DNA from: Hydrocarboniphaga sp965279055
GTDB lineage: Bacteria; Pseudomonadota; Gammaproteobacteria; Nevskiales; Nevskiaceae
Direction of reading: 5' to 3'
DNA length: 64,000 bases
NCBI RefSeq assembly: GCF_965279055.1
Contig: NZ_OZ257125.1
Span: 992,001 to 1,056,000, forward strand
The notes beneath the pieces are model-generated. The model was given only the letters and a program-made list of their open reading frames with translations, did no database searches and was not told where the DNA came from. Below are positions 17,525 to 28,127 of the stretch, in pieces; within the stretch, counting starts at the first letter, position 1; every line of letters starts with the position of its first letter. A program made the position numbers and the translations under genes.

Positions 17525-17809
17525 TCATTCAAAAGCCACGACGGTCACGGTCGCTTGCGGATCATTCGCCCAGCGCTGTGCGGTGGTCTCGATCTCGCGA
17601 ATCTGCGCCGAGGCATGCCCGCATCCCCAACCGTATTTCGCTGCGACGCGCTCACTCGCATGTTCAAGCGCAGCACGGCTGGCCGCGACGAACTCGCTCA
17701 GCGGATAAGCGTGATGCAGCTTCAGTGCATCGCGTATCGTGCTCGAGGGCGAGTAGCAGACGCTGGTGCTGTCGTCGGGCCAGCGCACGCGGAAGTTCAT
17801 TTCAGGCAT
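17525..17809 (-). CDS. nitG: Nit1C small protein (MSMEG_0570 family, nitrogen starvation response)
   Basis: 94 residues from the ATG at 17809 (MPEMNFRVRWPDDST). The start overlaps the end of nitF by eight bases, so translation is probably coupled. An upstream ATG at 17821 is less likely. The protein is small and soluble, with CYSPSSTIRDALKLHHAYPL and YGWGCGHASAQ as conserved stretches; the two Cys-containing segments could bind a cofactor or metal. The family is known from the Mycobacterium smegmatis and Synechocystis clusters and has no proven activity. Confidence 0.85.
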   Translation of the reverse strand: MPEMNFRVRWPDDSTSVCYSPSSTIRDALKLHHAYPLSEFVAASRAALEHASERVAAKYGWGCGHASAQIREIETTAQRWANDPQATVTVVAFE

Positions 17810-18800
17810 GGTGCTTCCCATCCGTCGTCAGTTTCGGGCCGCAGCCGATCAGGCTGCGTTCGCGGAAATCCCAGGCGAGCTGTTCGTCGCCGCGCTCGTT
17901 GCGCAAATGCAGTTGATGGCCGTCGTTGCATGCGCCGATCACGGCGCAGCCGAGGCCGCGGGTATGAAAGCGCGCCAGCACCGCGTCGACGTTCGCAGGC
18001 GCCACCGCCAGCACGAAGCCGAAGCTCGGGAACGTCGACAGCAGCCAGTGCGCCAGGTCGATATCGGCGGGTTTCGGTGCGCGCTCGACGTCGATCGTCG
18101 CGCCGATGCCCGAGCATTCCAGCAGCATCATCGTCGTGCCGATAAGCCCGGCCTGGCTGATGTCTTTCGCTGCGCGGCACAGGCCGTCTTCGGCGAGCTG
18201 CGGCAACAGCTCCAGATCAGCGCGCAAGCGTTCCGGCGGCGCGGCGGTGCTCGCGTTCCAGTGCGGGTAGGGTTCGCGGTAGGCGCCGCGCAGATCGATC
18301 GCGGCGATCAGCAGGTCGCCCGGCCGCGCATCGAAACTGGTCAGCAGCCGGTTCGCATGGCCCAGGATCGCGACCGACAGCTGCTCGCGGTCGCCGCGTG
18401 CATTGCTGTGGCCGCCGACGACCGGCACGCCATAGGTTTTCGACGCGGCCGAAAGGCCTTCCAGCAACACGCGCATCTTGTCGCGGCTGCGGCTCCAGGC
18501 GGCGTCGACCACGGCGGTCGGGCGGCCGCCCATCGCGTAAATGTCGGAGACGTTGACCATCACGCCGCACCAGCCGGCGAACCAGGGATCGTGCGTGACG
18601 AACTCGTTGATGAAACCTTCGATCGCCAGCAACTGGTAGCCGCCGCGGCCATCGGGAATCGCCGCGCAGTCGTCGCCGACCGGCACATCGGCAGCGGCAT
18701 CGGCGACCGCCAGCGTGCGCACCGCGTCGGCGATGTCGGCCTTGTGCGCGAGCCCGCGGTTGGCGTGCAGCGCGGTGACCAGGGCGGCGAGGTCGATCAT
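17802..18800 (-). CDS. nitF: Nit1C AIR synthase-like protein (Sll0787 family)
   Basis: 332 residues starting MIDLAALVTALHANRGLAHK. The fold is that of the PurM/ThiL/SelD/HypE ATP-binding superfamily: VPVGDDCAAIPDG near the N-terminus, DIYAMGGRPTAVVD, VVGGHSNARGDREQL, and KDISQAGLIGTTMMLLE. These enzymes activate an amide or carboxylate oxygen with ATP, so an ATP-dependent activation step in the Nit1C pathway is a fair inference. The start overlaps the stop of nitE in an ATGA, and nitG starts within its end. Confidence 0.9.
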   Translation of the reverse strand: MIDLAALVTALHANRGLAHKADIADAVRTLAVADAAADVPVGDDCAAIPDGRGGYQLLAIEGFINEFVTHDPWFAGWCGVMVNVSDIYAMGGRPTAVVDAAWSRSRDKMRVLLEGLSAASKTYGVPVVGGHSNARGDREQLSVAILGHANRLLTSFDARPGDLLIAAIDLRGAYREPYPHWNASTAAPPERLRADLELLPQLAEDGLCRAAKDISQAGLIGTTMMLLECSGIGATIDVERAPKPADIDLAHWLLSTFPSFGFVLAVAPANVDAVLARFHTRGLGCAVIGACNDGHQLHLRNERGDEQLAWDFRERSLIGCGPKLTTDGKHHA

Positions 18801-19384
18801 GCGGCGCGCTGCCATTGCGTTCGCGCTGCACCCGGACGCGAGGTGTACCAAGCGATTTCGTCGGCCTGGCGCGCCGCGTAGTGGCCCAGATCGGCTTCCA
18901 TCAGAAAATGCGGGCGATGACGAATCGTCGTCGCCTCGATCACGCGCCAGTGCAGGCGCTCGAACAGCGCGCGATTCTGCGCCTGCACCTGCGCGGTAAA
19001 GCGCTGGCAGCCGCGCGCTGTTGCGGTGCTGACCGCATGGCGGATCAGCTCCGAGCCCAGCCAGGCGCTGCGCCGAAAGTCCGGATGCACGGCGAGCCGT
19101 GAGCCCGACCAGTGCGCCGCTTCGGCGTCGTCGCAATGGATACGCACCGTGCCGACCAGTTGCTCCGGCAGGCCGGCGATGCAGGCGATCGCGGCGATCG
19201 GCAGTGCGTGCGCGTCGCGCGCATCGGCGTCGTCGTCTTCGAAAATCTGTTGCTCGCGGCAGAACACCTGGCGGCGCAGTGCCAGGCAGGCGGCATGTTC
19301 CCAGCGCTCGCTCAGGTGCTTGATCCGGTATTCGCCGGGCACGAACGGGAAGGCCGTGCAGTCCGCTGGCGCGAACGGCAGCAT
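18797..19384 (-). CDS. nitE: Nit1C GNAT-family N-acetyltransferase (MSMEG_0567 N-terminal family)
   Basis: 195 residues. A GNAT fold is seen from LRRQVFCREQQIFEDDD through LVGTVRIHCDD and SRLAVHPDFRRSAWLGSEL (acetyl-CoA pyrophosphate loop region) to FERLHWRV. It would acylate an amine using acetyl-CoA. In M. smegmatis this domain is fused to the AIR-synthase-like domain (MSMEG_0567); here the two are separate genes overlapping by four bases, which supports a shared task. The ATG lies two bases after the stop of the NTF2-like gene. Confidence 0.87.
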   Translation of the reverse strand: MLPFAPADCTAFPFVPGEYRIKHLSERWEHAACLALRRQVFCREQQIFEDDDADARDAHALPIAAIACIAGLPEQLVGTVRIHCDDAEAAHWSGSRLAVHPDFRRSAWLGSELIRHAVSTATARGCQRFTAQVQAQNRALFERLHWRVIEATTIRHRPHFLMEADLGHYAARQADEIAWYTSRPGAARTQWQRAA

Positions 19385-19386
19385 GG

Positions 19387-19818
19387 CTAGCCGCGCTCCC
19401 AGCGGAATTTGCGCTGTGCCTCAAGGATCGCGATGTCGTTGATGCTGGCGAAACGGCGCTGCATCAGGCCGTTGGCGTCGAACTCCCAGTTCTCGTTGCC
19501 GTAGGCGCGGAACCATTCGCCCTGCGCATTGTGAAATTCGTATTCGAAGCGCACCGCAATGCGGTTTTCGGTGAACGCCCAGAGCTCTTTCTTCAGGCGA
19601 TAGTCGAGTTCGCGTTGCCATTTGTTTGTCAGGAACTCACGAATCGCGTCGCGGCCCGAGAAAAACTCCGAGCGATTGCGCCACTCCGAATCGGGCGTGT
19701 AGGCGAGCGCGACGCGCGCTGGATCGCGCGAATTCCAGGCGTCTTCGGCGGCCTGAACTTTTTTCGCCGCGGTCTCGGCAGTGAACGGCGGCAACGGAGG
19801 GCGGGGTTCGATGGTCAT
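19387..19818 (-). CDS. NTF2-like protein (DUF1348/SnoaL-type)
   Basis: 143 residues. WNSRDPARVALAYTPDSEWR near residue 30 and FRAYGNENWEFDANGLMQRR near the C-terminus are hallmarks of the DUF1348 branch of the NTF2-like fold, a small cone-shaped domain that binds small molecules or acts as isomerase or hydrolase. It is not a standard member of the Nit1C cluster but sits in the same orientation between nitD and nitE, two bases before nitE. It therefore looks recruited into the operon; a palindromic repeat precedes it. Confidence 0.85.
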   Translation of the reverse strand: MTIEPRPPLPPFTAETAAKKVQAAEDAWNSRDPARVALAYTPDSEWRNRSEFFSGRDAIREFLTNKWQRELDYRLKKELWAFTENRIAVRFEYEFHNAQGEWFRAYGNENWEFDANGLMQRRFASINDIAILEAQRKFRWERG

Positions 19819-19839
19819 CGTCGTTCCTTTTTTGAAAAC

Positions 19840-19905
19840 GTAGGAGCGGATCCTATCCGCGACTGTTCTCGTCGAGTGTCAGTCGCGGATAGGATCCGCT
19901 CCTAC
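19840..19905. repeat. palindromic repeat, family B (25-bp perfect arms)
   Basis: GTAGGAGCGGATCCTATCCG and five more bases (19840-19864) match the reverse complement at 19881-19905 without mismatch, across a 16-base loop. A second member lies at 54166-54230. Located inside the nit operon, between nitD and the NTF2-like gene, where the transcript would form a strong hairpin. Confidence 0.9.
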
Positions 19906-20955
19906 AGGTAACGAGAGGGCTTTCAGCGCTCATACGACGCCAGACTCGAACACGCGCCGCAACGCCCGCAGCCCGCTTTGATATCCGCCGACTTCAAACC
20001 GCCGTCGACCAGCATGCGGCCCAGCGGCTGCAGCAGGCTGCGCATGAACATCGAGTCCGGCGCCGGATGGTTCGCCAGTGGCGTGCCGGAGGCCGGCACG
20101 AATGGCACCACGAACGGGTACACGCCGAGCGCGATGAGCTGCTCGCACATCTGCAGGATCGCGTCGCGCGTGTCGCCGAGGCCGGCCAGAATATAGGTGC
20201 TGACCTGACCGCGGCCGAATACCGCAACCGCGTCGGAGAAGGCCTGCATGTATTGCTCGATCGACACGTCGGCCTTGCCCGGCATGATGCGTTCACGCAC
20301 TTCCGGCGTGATCGCTTCCAGGTGCATGCCGAGGCTGTCGACGCCGGCCGCTTTCAGGCGGGAGAACCACACCGGATCGTCCGGCGGCTCGCATTGCGCC
20401 TGGATCGGCAGATCGACCGCGGCCTTCACCGCGAACGCGCTTTCGCACAGCAGCGCCGCGCCGCGGTCGGTGAAGTTCGGCGTGCCGGTGGTCATCACCA
20501 TGTGCCTGACGCCGTCGAGCAGCACCGCGGCGCGCGCGACTTCGGCGAGCTGCTCGGGCAGCTTGCGGTTGATCGTCAGGCCGTTGGCCAGCGATTCGCC
20601 GATTGCGCAGAACTGGCAGGAAGTCGAGCGACGGCCGTAGCGGATGCAGGTCTGCAGCACCGTCGTCGCCAGCACGTCGCTGCCATGCAATTGCGCGATC
20701 TTGGAATACGGTACACCGTCGAGCGTCTGCAGCTTGTAGAAGCGCGGCTGTTTCGGAAAGCCGATCTTGGCGACGATGGAGCCCTTGAACTTCAGCGGTA
20801 CGCTGCCGTCGGCGGCCATTGCGCCGGCTTCGAACGGCGAGTCCGCGGCGCTGCCGGTATGCACCGGCACCATGATCGTGCGGCCGTCGACGCTGACCGC
20901 CTTGTGATCGGTCGGCCCCGCGCCGCCGCGACGGCTGGGCGCGCCGGCATCCGGC

Positions 20956-21978
<1,023 letters not shown>

Positions 21979-21999
21979 ATCGTGAGTCCGTACCGGACA

Positions 22000-22108
22000 A
22001 CCCCTCTCCCGGCGCTGCGCGCCACCCTCTCCCGCAAGGGGAGAGGGTTTGCGTCGGCGTTTTTCTCCCCTCTCCCCTTCCGGGAGAGGGGCCGGGGGAG
22101 AGGGGGCG
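22000..22108. repeat. palindromic repeat, family C
   Basis: CCCTCTCCCGCAAGGGGAGA (within 22000-22048) and CCCCTTCCGGGAGAGGGG (within 22065-22108) are two short palindromes in tandem, filling the space between nitB and nitC. Related blocks lie at 25959 and 42611, and a partial one near 50210. Confidence 0.8.
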
Positions 22109-22143
22109 TCGCGCGAGCCAAGGCATGTTTCATCGCGAGTCCC

Positions 22144-22626
22144 TCAAACCGTCCACGTATGAATCATGAAAGCGTTGTCGTTGCGATGCAGCAGGATGCA
22201 GTCGAGCACGTCGAGCGGGCTGATCGCCTTGATGCCGGGAATCAGCGAAGGCTCGCCGTGGCCGTACAGCGCCTGCAGCGCGAAGCGGCAGGCGTAGACC
22301 TTGCCGCCTTCGGCCATGAACGCGGTCAGCTGATTGGTGAAGTTCTGATGGCCGGGGAAGGCCTCGTCGCCGAGCGTCGGGAAGCCACGCTGGATACCGA
22401 GCGTGACGCCGGGGCCGTACAGCAGGATCGAGGTTTCGAAGCCCTTACGAATAAGGCGCTTGCCCTGAAGCATGTTGACCAGGCCGATCGAGCCTTCGAA
22501 CGCGACCGTGTGGAAGGTGATCAGGGCTTTCTCGCCCGGCTTGGCTTTGACGTCTTCGAACACCTTCTCCTCGTAGTCAACGAAGAAGTCGCCTTTCTTG
22601 TGAGCGGGGGCGGTGACGGCGGGCAT
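22144..22626 (-). CDS. nitB: Nit1C protein, MSMEG_0572/Sll0783 family (nitrogen starvation response)
   Basis: 160 residues from the ATG at 22626 (MPAVTAPAHKKGDFFVDYEE), with AGGAG eight bases upstream; the longer open frame upstream is not supported. TFHTVAFEGSIGLVNMLQGK, LLYGPGVTLGIQRGFP and KVYACRFALQALYG suggest a DsrE-like fold, in which a Cys sometimes carries sulphur (inference). The Synechocystis homologue Sll0783 is induced on nitrogen starvation and linked to polyhydroxybutyrate accumulation. First gene of the operon, divergent from the MocR-type regulator. Confidence 0.9.
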   Translation of the reverse strand: MPAVTAPAHKKGDFFVDYEEKVFEDVKAKPGEKALITFHTVAFEGSIGLVNMLQGKRLIRKGFETSILLYGPGVTLGIQRGFPTLGDEAFPGHQNFTNQLTAFMAEGGKVYACRFALQALYGHGEPSLIPGIKAISPLDVLDCILLHRNDNAFMIHTWTV

Positions 22627-22952
22627 GTGAGTCTCCTGGGCAGTGGTGTGGCGGCGCCGAGATCGGTGCCGGTGCCAGGAATAGCGCAACCGATGTGCCA
22701 CTTGTTGCGTCGCTTTCGGTCGAAAAATGCGATCAATGGGAGACATGATTGGATCGCTTGGGAATTCTTATTTCCGGTTATTTATTGATCGCGCATTGAT
22801 CGGATTTTTGCCGGCCGTTCCCGCTGAGAAGATCCAGGTCCAGCGTCGCACCAGCCTGGGACAAAACGCCTCAGCCTGGTGCAAAGCGGCGATCATCTGA
22901 TCCATAATGCCGGCATTGATCGCATTATTGTATCGATTGATTGGAGCCAGCC
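22627..22952. promoter_or_regulatory. divergent nit/MocR control region with candidate operator repeats
   Basis: This 326-base gap holds the promoters of both nitB and the regulator. CAGCCTGG occurs at 22852-22859 and again at 22872-22879, 20 bases apart, each followed by a similar A-rich/GCAAA segment. MocR/PdxR-type regulators often bind tandem direct repeats of this kind, so these are candidate operators. ATTGATCG-like units (22790-22930) recur as well. The AT-rich stretch around 22760-22810 could hold a nitB promoter. No experimental support. Confidence 0.45.
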
Positions 22953-24353
22953 TTGTCGTCCAACCACACCAGCCGCTGGGCCGCGGCGCTGAAGCGCAGC
23001 GAGGGGCCGGCGTATATGGCCATCGCCGACGCGATCGCCGCCGACATCCAGTCCGGCCAGCTCACCGCCAACCAGAAGCTGCCGACCTTGCGTGTGCTGG
23101 CAACGGCGCTGGATCTGAACTTCACCACCGCCGCGCGCGGCTATGCCGAGGCGCAGCGCCGCGGCCTGCTCGCGGCGCGGCCCGGCGTCGGCACCGTGGT
23201 GCGCGAGCAGGTGCGTGCCGATCCGGTGAGGCGGCCGCAGGCCTCGTCGCTGATCGACATGACGATGAACATGCCGCCCGAGCCGCGCGACGCCGCGCTG
23301 ATCGAGCGCTTCCGCGACGGTCTCGCCAGCCTGCAGCGCGCCGATCCCTACGACTTGCTGCGCTATCAGGAATTCGGCGGCTCGCACGAGGACCGCGCGG
23401 CCGGCGTGCGCTGGCTCGCGCCGCGTTTGCCGGAGCTGGTCACGCAGCGCGTGCTGGTCTGCCCCGGCGTGCAGGGCGCCCTGCTCGCGCTGTTCACGAT
23501 CCTGGCGCGCGCCGGCGACGCCATCGCCTGCGAGGCGGTGACCTATCCGGGCATCAAGGGCATCGCCACGCATCTGGGCATCAAACTGATCGGACTGCCG
23601 ATCGACGACCAGGGCATCGATCCGGAAGCCTTCGGTGCGCTGTGCGCGGCCGATCCGCCGAAAGCGCTGTACTGCAATCCGACCCTGCTCAATCCGACTT
23701 GCGCGACGATGTCGCTGCAGCGACGCCAGGCGATCGTCGACATCGCGCGCCGCCACGCGGTGCCGATCATCGAGGACGACGCTTATGGCTTCCTGCCGGC
23801 GCAAAGTCCGCCGCCACTGGCCGCGCTGGCGCCGGAGCTGACGTTCTACATCACCGGCTTCGCCAAGCACCTGGGCGCCGGTCTGCGCATCGCCTATCTG
23901 TGCACGCCCAACGTGCGCTACACCGCGCGGGTGCAGGCGACGCTGCGCACGACCTCGGTGATGGCCTCGCCGCCGATGATCACCTTGGCGACGCGCTGGA
24001 TCGACGACGGCACCGTGGTCGCGGCGACCAGCGCGATCCGCGAGGAATCACGCCATCGCCAGGACATCGCGCGGCGCGTGCTGAAACAGGCGCAATACGT
24101 CGCCCATCCGGAGGCCTTTCACTTGTGGCTGAGCGTGCCGCAGCCCTGGAATCGCATCGAGTTCGCCGCGCATCTGCGTTCGCATGGCGTCGGTGTCGTC
24201 GTGTCCGACACGTTCACCGTCAGCGGCGGCGCGCCGGAAGCGGTGCGCGTCTGTCTGGGCGGCGCTTCCAGCCGCGAAGATTGCCAGCACTCGCTGGAAA
24301 TCATCGAGGACGCGATCGAGCAGCATCCGACGCTGGCTTCGCGGGTCATGTGA
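22953..24353 (+). CDS. MocR/PdxR-type (GntR winged helix + aminotransferase-like) regulator
   Basis: 466 residues. The likely start is a TTG at 22953, with TTGGAG at 22941-22946; TTG at 22941 is possible, while the first in-frame ATG (about 23016) would cut the winged helix. N-terminal GntR-type DNA-binding domain: IADAIAADIQSGQLTANQKL, PTLRVLATALDLNFTTAARG. The C-terminal fold type I aminotransferase-like domain includes YCNPTLLNPTCATMS and FYITGFAKHLGAGLRIAY, with Lys as PLP site. MocR proteins sense PLP or an amino compound and activate a divergent operon, so it most likely controls the nit genes. In Pseudomonas the cluster is instead tied to a sigma-54 activator. Confidence 0.87.
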   Translation: MSSNHTSRWAAALKRSEGPAYMAIADAIAADIQSGQLTANQKLPTLRVLATALDLNFTTAARGYAEAQRRGLLAARPGVGTVVREQVRADPVRRPQASSLIDMTMNMPPEPRDAALIERFRDGLASLQRADPYDLLRYQEFGGSHEDRAAGVRWLAPRLPELVTQRVLVCPGVQGALLALFTILARAGDAIACEAVTYPGIKGIATHLGIKLIGLPIDDQGIDPEAFGALCAADPPKALYCNPTLLNPTCATMSLQRRQAIVDIARRHAVPIIEDDAYGFLPAQSPPPLAALAPELTFYITGFAKHLGAGLRIAYLCTPNVRYTARVQATLRTTSVMASPPMITLATRWIDDGTVVAATSAIREESRHRQDIARRVLKQAQYVAHPEAFHLWLSVPQPWNRIEFAAHLRSHGVGVVVSDTFTVSGGAPEAVRVCLGGASSREDCQHSLEIIEDAIEQHPTLASRVM

Positions 24354-24473
24354 ACAGCGCCGGTCACGCGATGTTACTCATTGCATTCGGACAGCAATCC
24401 GGCGCTCAGTTTCGCGCGCTAGTCTGCGGCATCGCGATACGCACCATGCGGGTCGCTCTGCGAGGAGAACATC

Positions 24474-24764
24474 ATGCGTTATCTAATTATTCTGACGATG
24501 TCAGGCTGTTGCGTGCTGGCCAGCGGCGCGGCCGTGGCACAGGACCGCGAGCGCGGCCAGCAGGCAATGCAGGAGCTCAACGAGCGCTTCGACGCCGCCG
24601 ACACCGATCACAACGGCAAGCTCGGCAAGAAAGAAGCGAAAGCCGGCATGCCGCGCGTCTCCGAGCACTTCGACCAGCTCGATGCCGACAAGGACGGCTA
24701 CCTGACCAAGGGCGAAATCGTCGGTGCGATGATCGACATGAAGGATCAGCGCGAGCACCACTAA
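24474..24764 (+). CDS. exported EF-hand protein
   Basis: 96 residues. The signal peptide MRYLIILTMSGCCVLASGAA ends near AVAQ, followed by a short helix and two EF-hands: DTDHNGKLGKKE and DADKDGYLTKGE, both with acidic residues at positions 1, 3 and 12. It should bind Ca2+ in the periplasm. A lipoprotein form is possible (SGC near residue 12). CGAGGAGAAC precedes the ATG. No partner is obvious nearby. Confidence 0.85.
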   Translation: MRYLIILTMSGCCVLASGAAVAQDRERGQQAMQELNERFDAADTDHNGKLGKKEAKAGMPRVSEHFDQLDADKDGYLTKGEIVGAMIDMKDQREHH

Positions 24765-24775
24765 GCGCTGCAGCT

Positions 24776-25936
24776 TCAGCTCAGGGCGCGATCCAGATCC
24801 GCCCTGAGATCGTTGACGTCCTCGATACCGACGGACAACCGGCACAGCGTGTCGCTGATGCCGAGCTGCGCGCGCGTTTCGGGCGGAATCGAAGCGTGGG
24901 TCATGATCGCCGGATGCTCGATCAGGCTTTCGACGCCACCGAGAGACTCGGCAAGCGCGAACAGCTCGCAGCGTTCGAGAAATCGCCGCGACTCGTCGAT
25001 GCCGCCCTTGAGTTCGATCGAAATCATGCCGCCGTAGCCACCGCGCATCTGTCGCCGCGCCAGCTCGTGCTGCGGGTGCGAAGTCAGGCCGGGGTAGTGC
25101 ACGCGCGCGACTTTCGGATGCTGTTGCAGCCAGTCCGCCAGTTCGGCCGCGTTCTCGCAATGCCGCTGCATGCGGATCGCCAGCGTCTTGACGCCGCGCA
25201 GCGCCAGGAAGGCATCGAAAGGCCCGGCGATCGCGCCGACCGCGTTCTGCAGAAACGCGATTCGTTCGGCGAGCTCATTGTCTTCACCGACGATGGCGAC
25301 GCCGCCGACCATGTCGGAATGGCCGTTCAGATACTTGGTCGCGGAATGCATCACCAGGCCAAAGCCCAGCTCCAGCGGGCGCTGCAGATAGGGGCTGGCG
25401 AAGGTGTTGTCGGCCGCGGCGAGGATGCCGCGCTTTTTCGCGATCGCGGCGATCCCTGCGAGATCCGCCAGCTTCAGCATCGGGTTGGTCGGCGTCTCGA
25501 CCCAGATCATCCGGGTGTTGGGCCGTATCGCCGCCTCGACCTTCGTCGCGTCGCGCATGTCGACGTAGCTGAACTCCAGCCCGGCCGATTTGGCGCGCAC
25601 GCGCGCAAACAGCCGATAGCTGCCGCCATACATGTCGTCGCTGGCGATCACGTGGTCGCCCGGCTCGAACAGATCGAGAATCGTCGACGTCGCCGCCAGG
25701 CCCGAGGCGAACGCATAGCCGCGCGTGCCACTTTCCAGGTCGGCGATGCAGCGCTCGTAGGCGAAGCGCGTCGGATTCTGCGACCGCGAATATTCAAAGC
25801 CCTGGTGCACGCCCGGGCTCTGCTGCACGTAAGTCGAGGTCGCGTAAATCGGCGGCATGATCGCGCCGGTGGAGGGATCCGGCGACTGGCCGCCGTGAAT
25901 GGTGCGGGTGGCGAAGTGATGTTGGTTCGTTTTCAT
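24776..25936 (-). CDS. cystathionine gamma-lyase/synthase-family PLP enzyme
   Basis: 386 residues of the Cys/Met metabolism PLP family. YSRSQNPTRFAYERCIADLE, FASGLAATSTILDLFEPGDH, VWVETPTNPMLK (written here as IWVETPTNPMLK), and HSATKYLNGHSDMVGG with the PLP lysine. Being near a cystathionine beta-synthase gene on the same strand, it is most likely the gamma-lyase of reverse transsulfuration (cystathionine to cysteine, 2-oxobutyrate and ammonia), although gamma-synthase (metB-type) activity cannot be excluded from sequence. Confidence 0.9.
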   Translation of the reverse strand: MKTNQHHFATRTIHGGQSPDPSTGAIMPPIYATSTYVQQSPGVHQGFEYSRSQNPTRFAYERCIADLESGTRGYAFASGLAATSTILDLFEPGDHVIASDDMYGGSYRLFARVRAKSAGLEFSYVDMRDATKVEAAIRPNTRMIWVETPTNPMLKLADLAGIAAIAKKRGILAAADNTFASPYLQRPLELGFGLVMHSATKYLNGHSDMVGGVAIVGEDNELAERIAFLQNAVGAIAGPFDAFLALRGVKTLAIRMQRHCENAAELADWLQQHPKVARVHYPGLTSHPQHELARRQMRGGYGGMISIELKGGIDESRRFLERCELFALAESLGGVESLIEHPAIMTHASIPPETRAQLGISDTLCRLSVGIEDVNDLRADLDRALS

Positions 25937-25958
25937 TTGGCCTTGTTCTCTCGTCTCG

Positions 25959-26060
25959 CCCCCACCCTAACCCTCCCCCGCAGGCGGGGGAGGGGACGGG
26001 GCAGCGACGCCTTGTTGGTCTCCTTCCCCCGCCTGCGGGGGAAGGTCGGGATGGGGACGC
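25959..26060. repeat. palindromic repeat, family C (overlaps a coding end)
   Basis: CCCTCCCCCGCAGGCGGGGG (from 25970) and CCTTCCCCCGCCTGCGGGGG (from 26022) are two copies. They form the 3' end of the DUF559 gene on the other strand, whose last ~25 residues read PAGEG-type repeats. Confidence 0.8.
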
Positions 26061-26389
26061 AGAGACGCGGCGATCACTTCGAGCACCGCGTTAGTTTCTT
26101 TGAAGATTTGATCGTTCCAAAAACGGTGCACTCTAAAGCCCTGTGCCTCAAGGTAAGCCGGTCGCCTGGTGTCACGCGCACTGTCGGCATGCTGCCCTCC
26201 GTCGAGTTCGACGATCAGCCTTTTCTCCAGGCATGCAAAGTCGGCGACATAAGGTCCGATCGGCGCCTGCCGTCTGAACTTGTAGCCCAGCAACTGACGC
26301 AGTTTGAGACGCTGCCAGAGGCGCTGCTCGGCGTCGGTCGAATGCCGTCGCAGTTCTATCGCATGATGTTGGGTCTTGCCGATGCGCAT
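25967..26389 (-). CDS. DUF559 endonuclease-like protein
   Basis: 140 residues. LRRHSTDAEQRLWQRLKLRQ, YKFRRQAPIGPYVADFACLE and LIVELDGGQHADSARDTRR are the DUF559 signature; the D..C.E..L..ELDG pattern matches the PD-(D/E)xK/Vsr-like nuclease core. From about residue 113 the sequence (HPDLPPQAGEGDQQGV) is encoded by repeat DNA, so the natural C-terminus was replaced or extended. It starts three bases after the stop of cystathionine beta-synthase, between two transsulfuration genes, and looks inserted. DUF559 genes often travel with such repeats; function unproven. Confidence 0.85.
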   Translation of the reverse strand: MRIGKTQHHAIELRRHSTDAEQRLWQRLKLRQLLGYKFRRQAPIGPYVADFACLEKRLIVELDGGQHADSARDTRRPAYLEAQGFRVHRFWNDQIFKETNAVLEVIAASLRPHPDLPPQAGEGDQQGVAAPSPPPPAGEG

Positions 26390-26392
26390 GTG

Positions 26393-27757
<1,365 letters not shown>

Positions 27758-27893
27758 CGAACTCATCCTGCAATGCAGATGCGCCGCAGGTTAGCACGAG
27801 GCAGCAGCGGCGCCCTGGCGGATCGCATCCAATGTCAAAACCCTGCCTGACATTTCGTTCTCAACTTAGCGCGCAGCGAGGTCGCATCACACC

Positions 27894-28127
27894 ATGACAT
27901 CCCCGGACCATCAGACCAAGCCCGCGCGCCTGAGCTTCTGGCAGACCGTCGGCAGCGTGCTCGCCTCGTTCTTCGGCGTGCAGAGTTCCAAGGCACGAAA
28001 GCGCGATTTCTCCAGCGGCAATCCGGTTGCGTTCTTCGTCGTCGCGGTGGTGATGACGGGCCTGTTCGCACTGTCGCTGATCGCGATCGTGCGGCTGATC
28101 CTGCACTTCGCGGTCAGCGCCTCATGA
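27894..28127 (+). CDS. DUF2970 small membrane protein
   Basis: 77 residues: a soluble N-terminus with FWQTVGSVLASFFGVQSS, the DUF2970 signature, then RDFSSGNPVAFFVVAVVMTG and one C-terminal membrane helix. The stop overlaps the start of the next gene by four bases (ATGA). In many proteobacteria DUF2970 genes lie near cytochrome genes, as here; function unknown. Confidence 0.87.
   Translation: MTSPDHQTKPARLSFWQTVGSVLASFFGVQSSKARKRDFSSGNPVAFFVVAVVMTGLFALSLIAIVRLILHFAVSAS

Noticed and set aside
18801..19424. Longer AIR-synthase gene starting at 19424
   Set aside because: The upstream part lies out of frame within the acetyltransferase and NTF2-like genes and has no GNAT signature; the ATGA overlap at 18797-18800 gives a natural start.
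22000..22108. Possible CRISPR repeats
   Set aside because: Repeats are palindromic, vary in sequence, have no regular spacers and no cas genes nearby.
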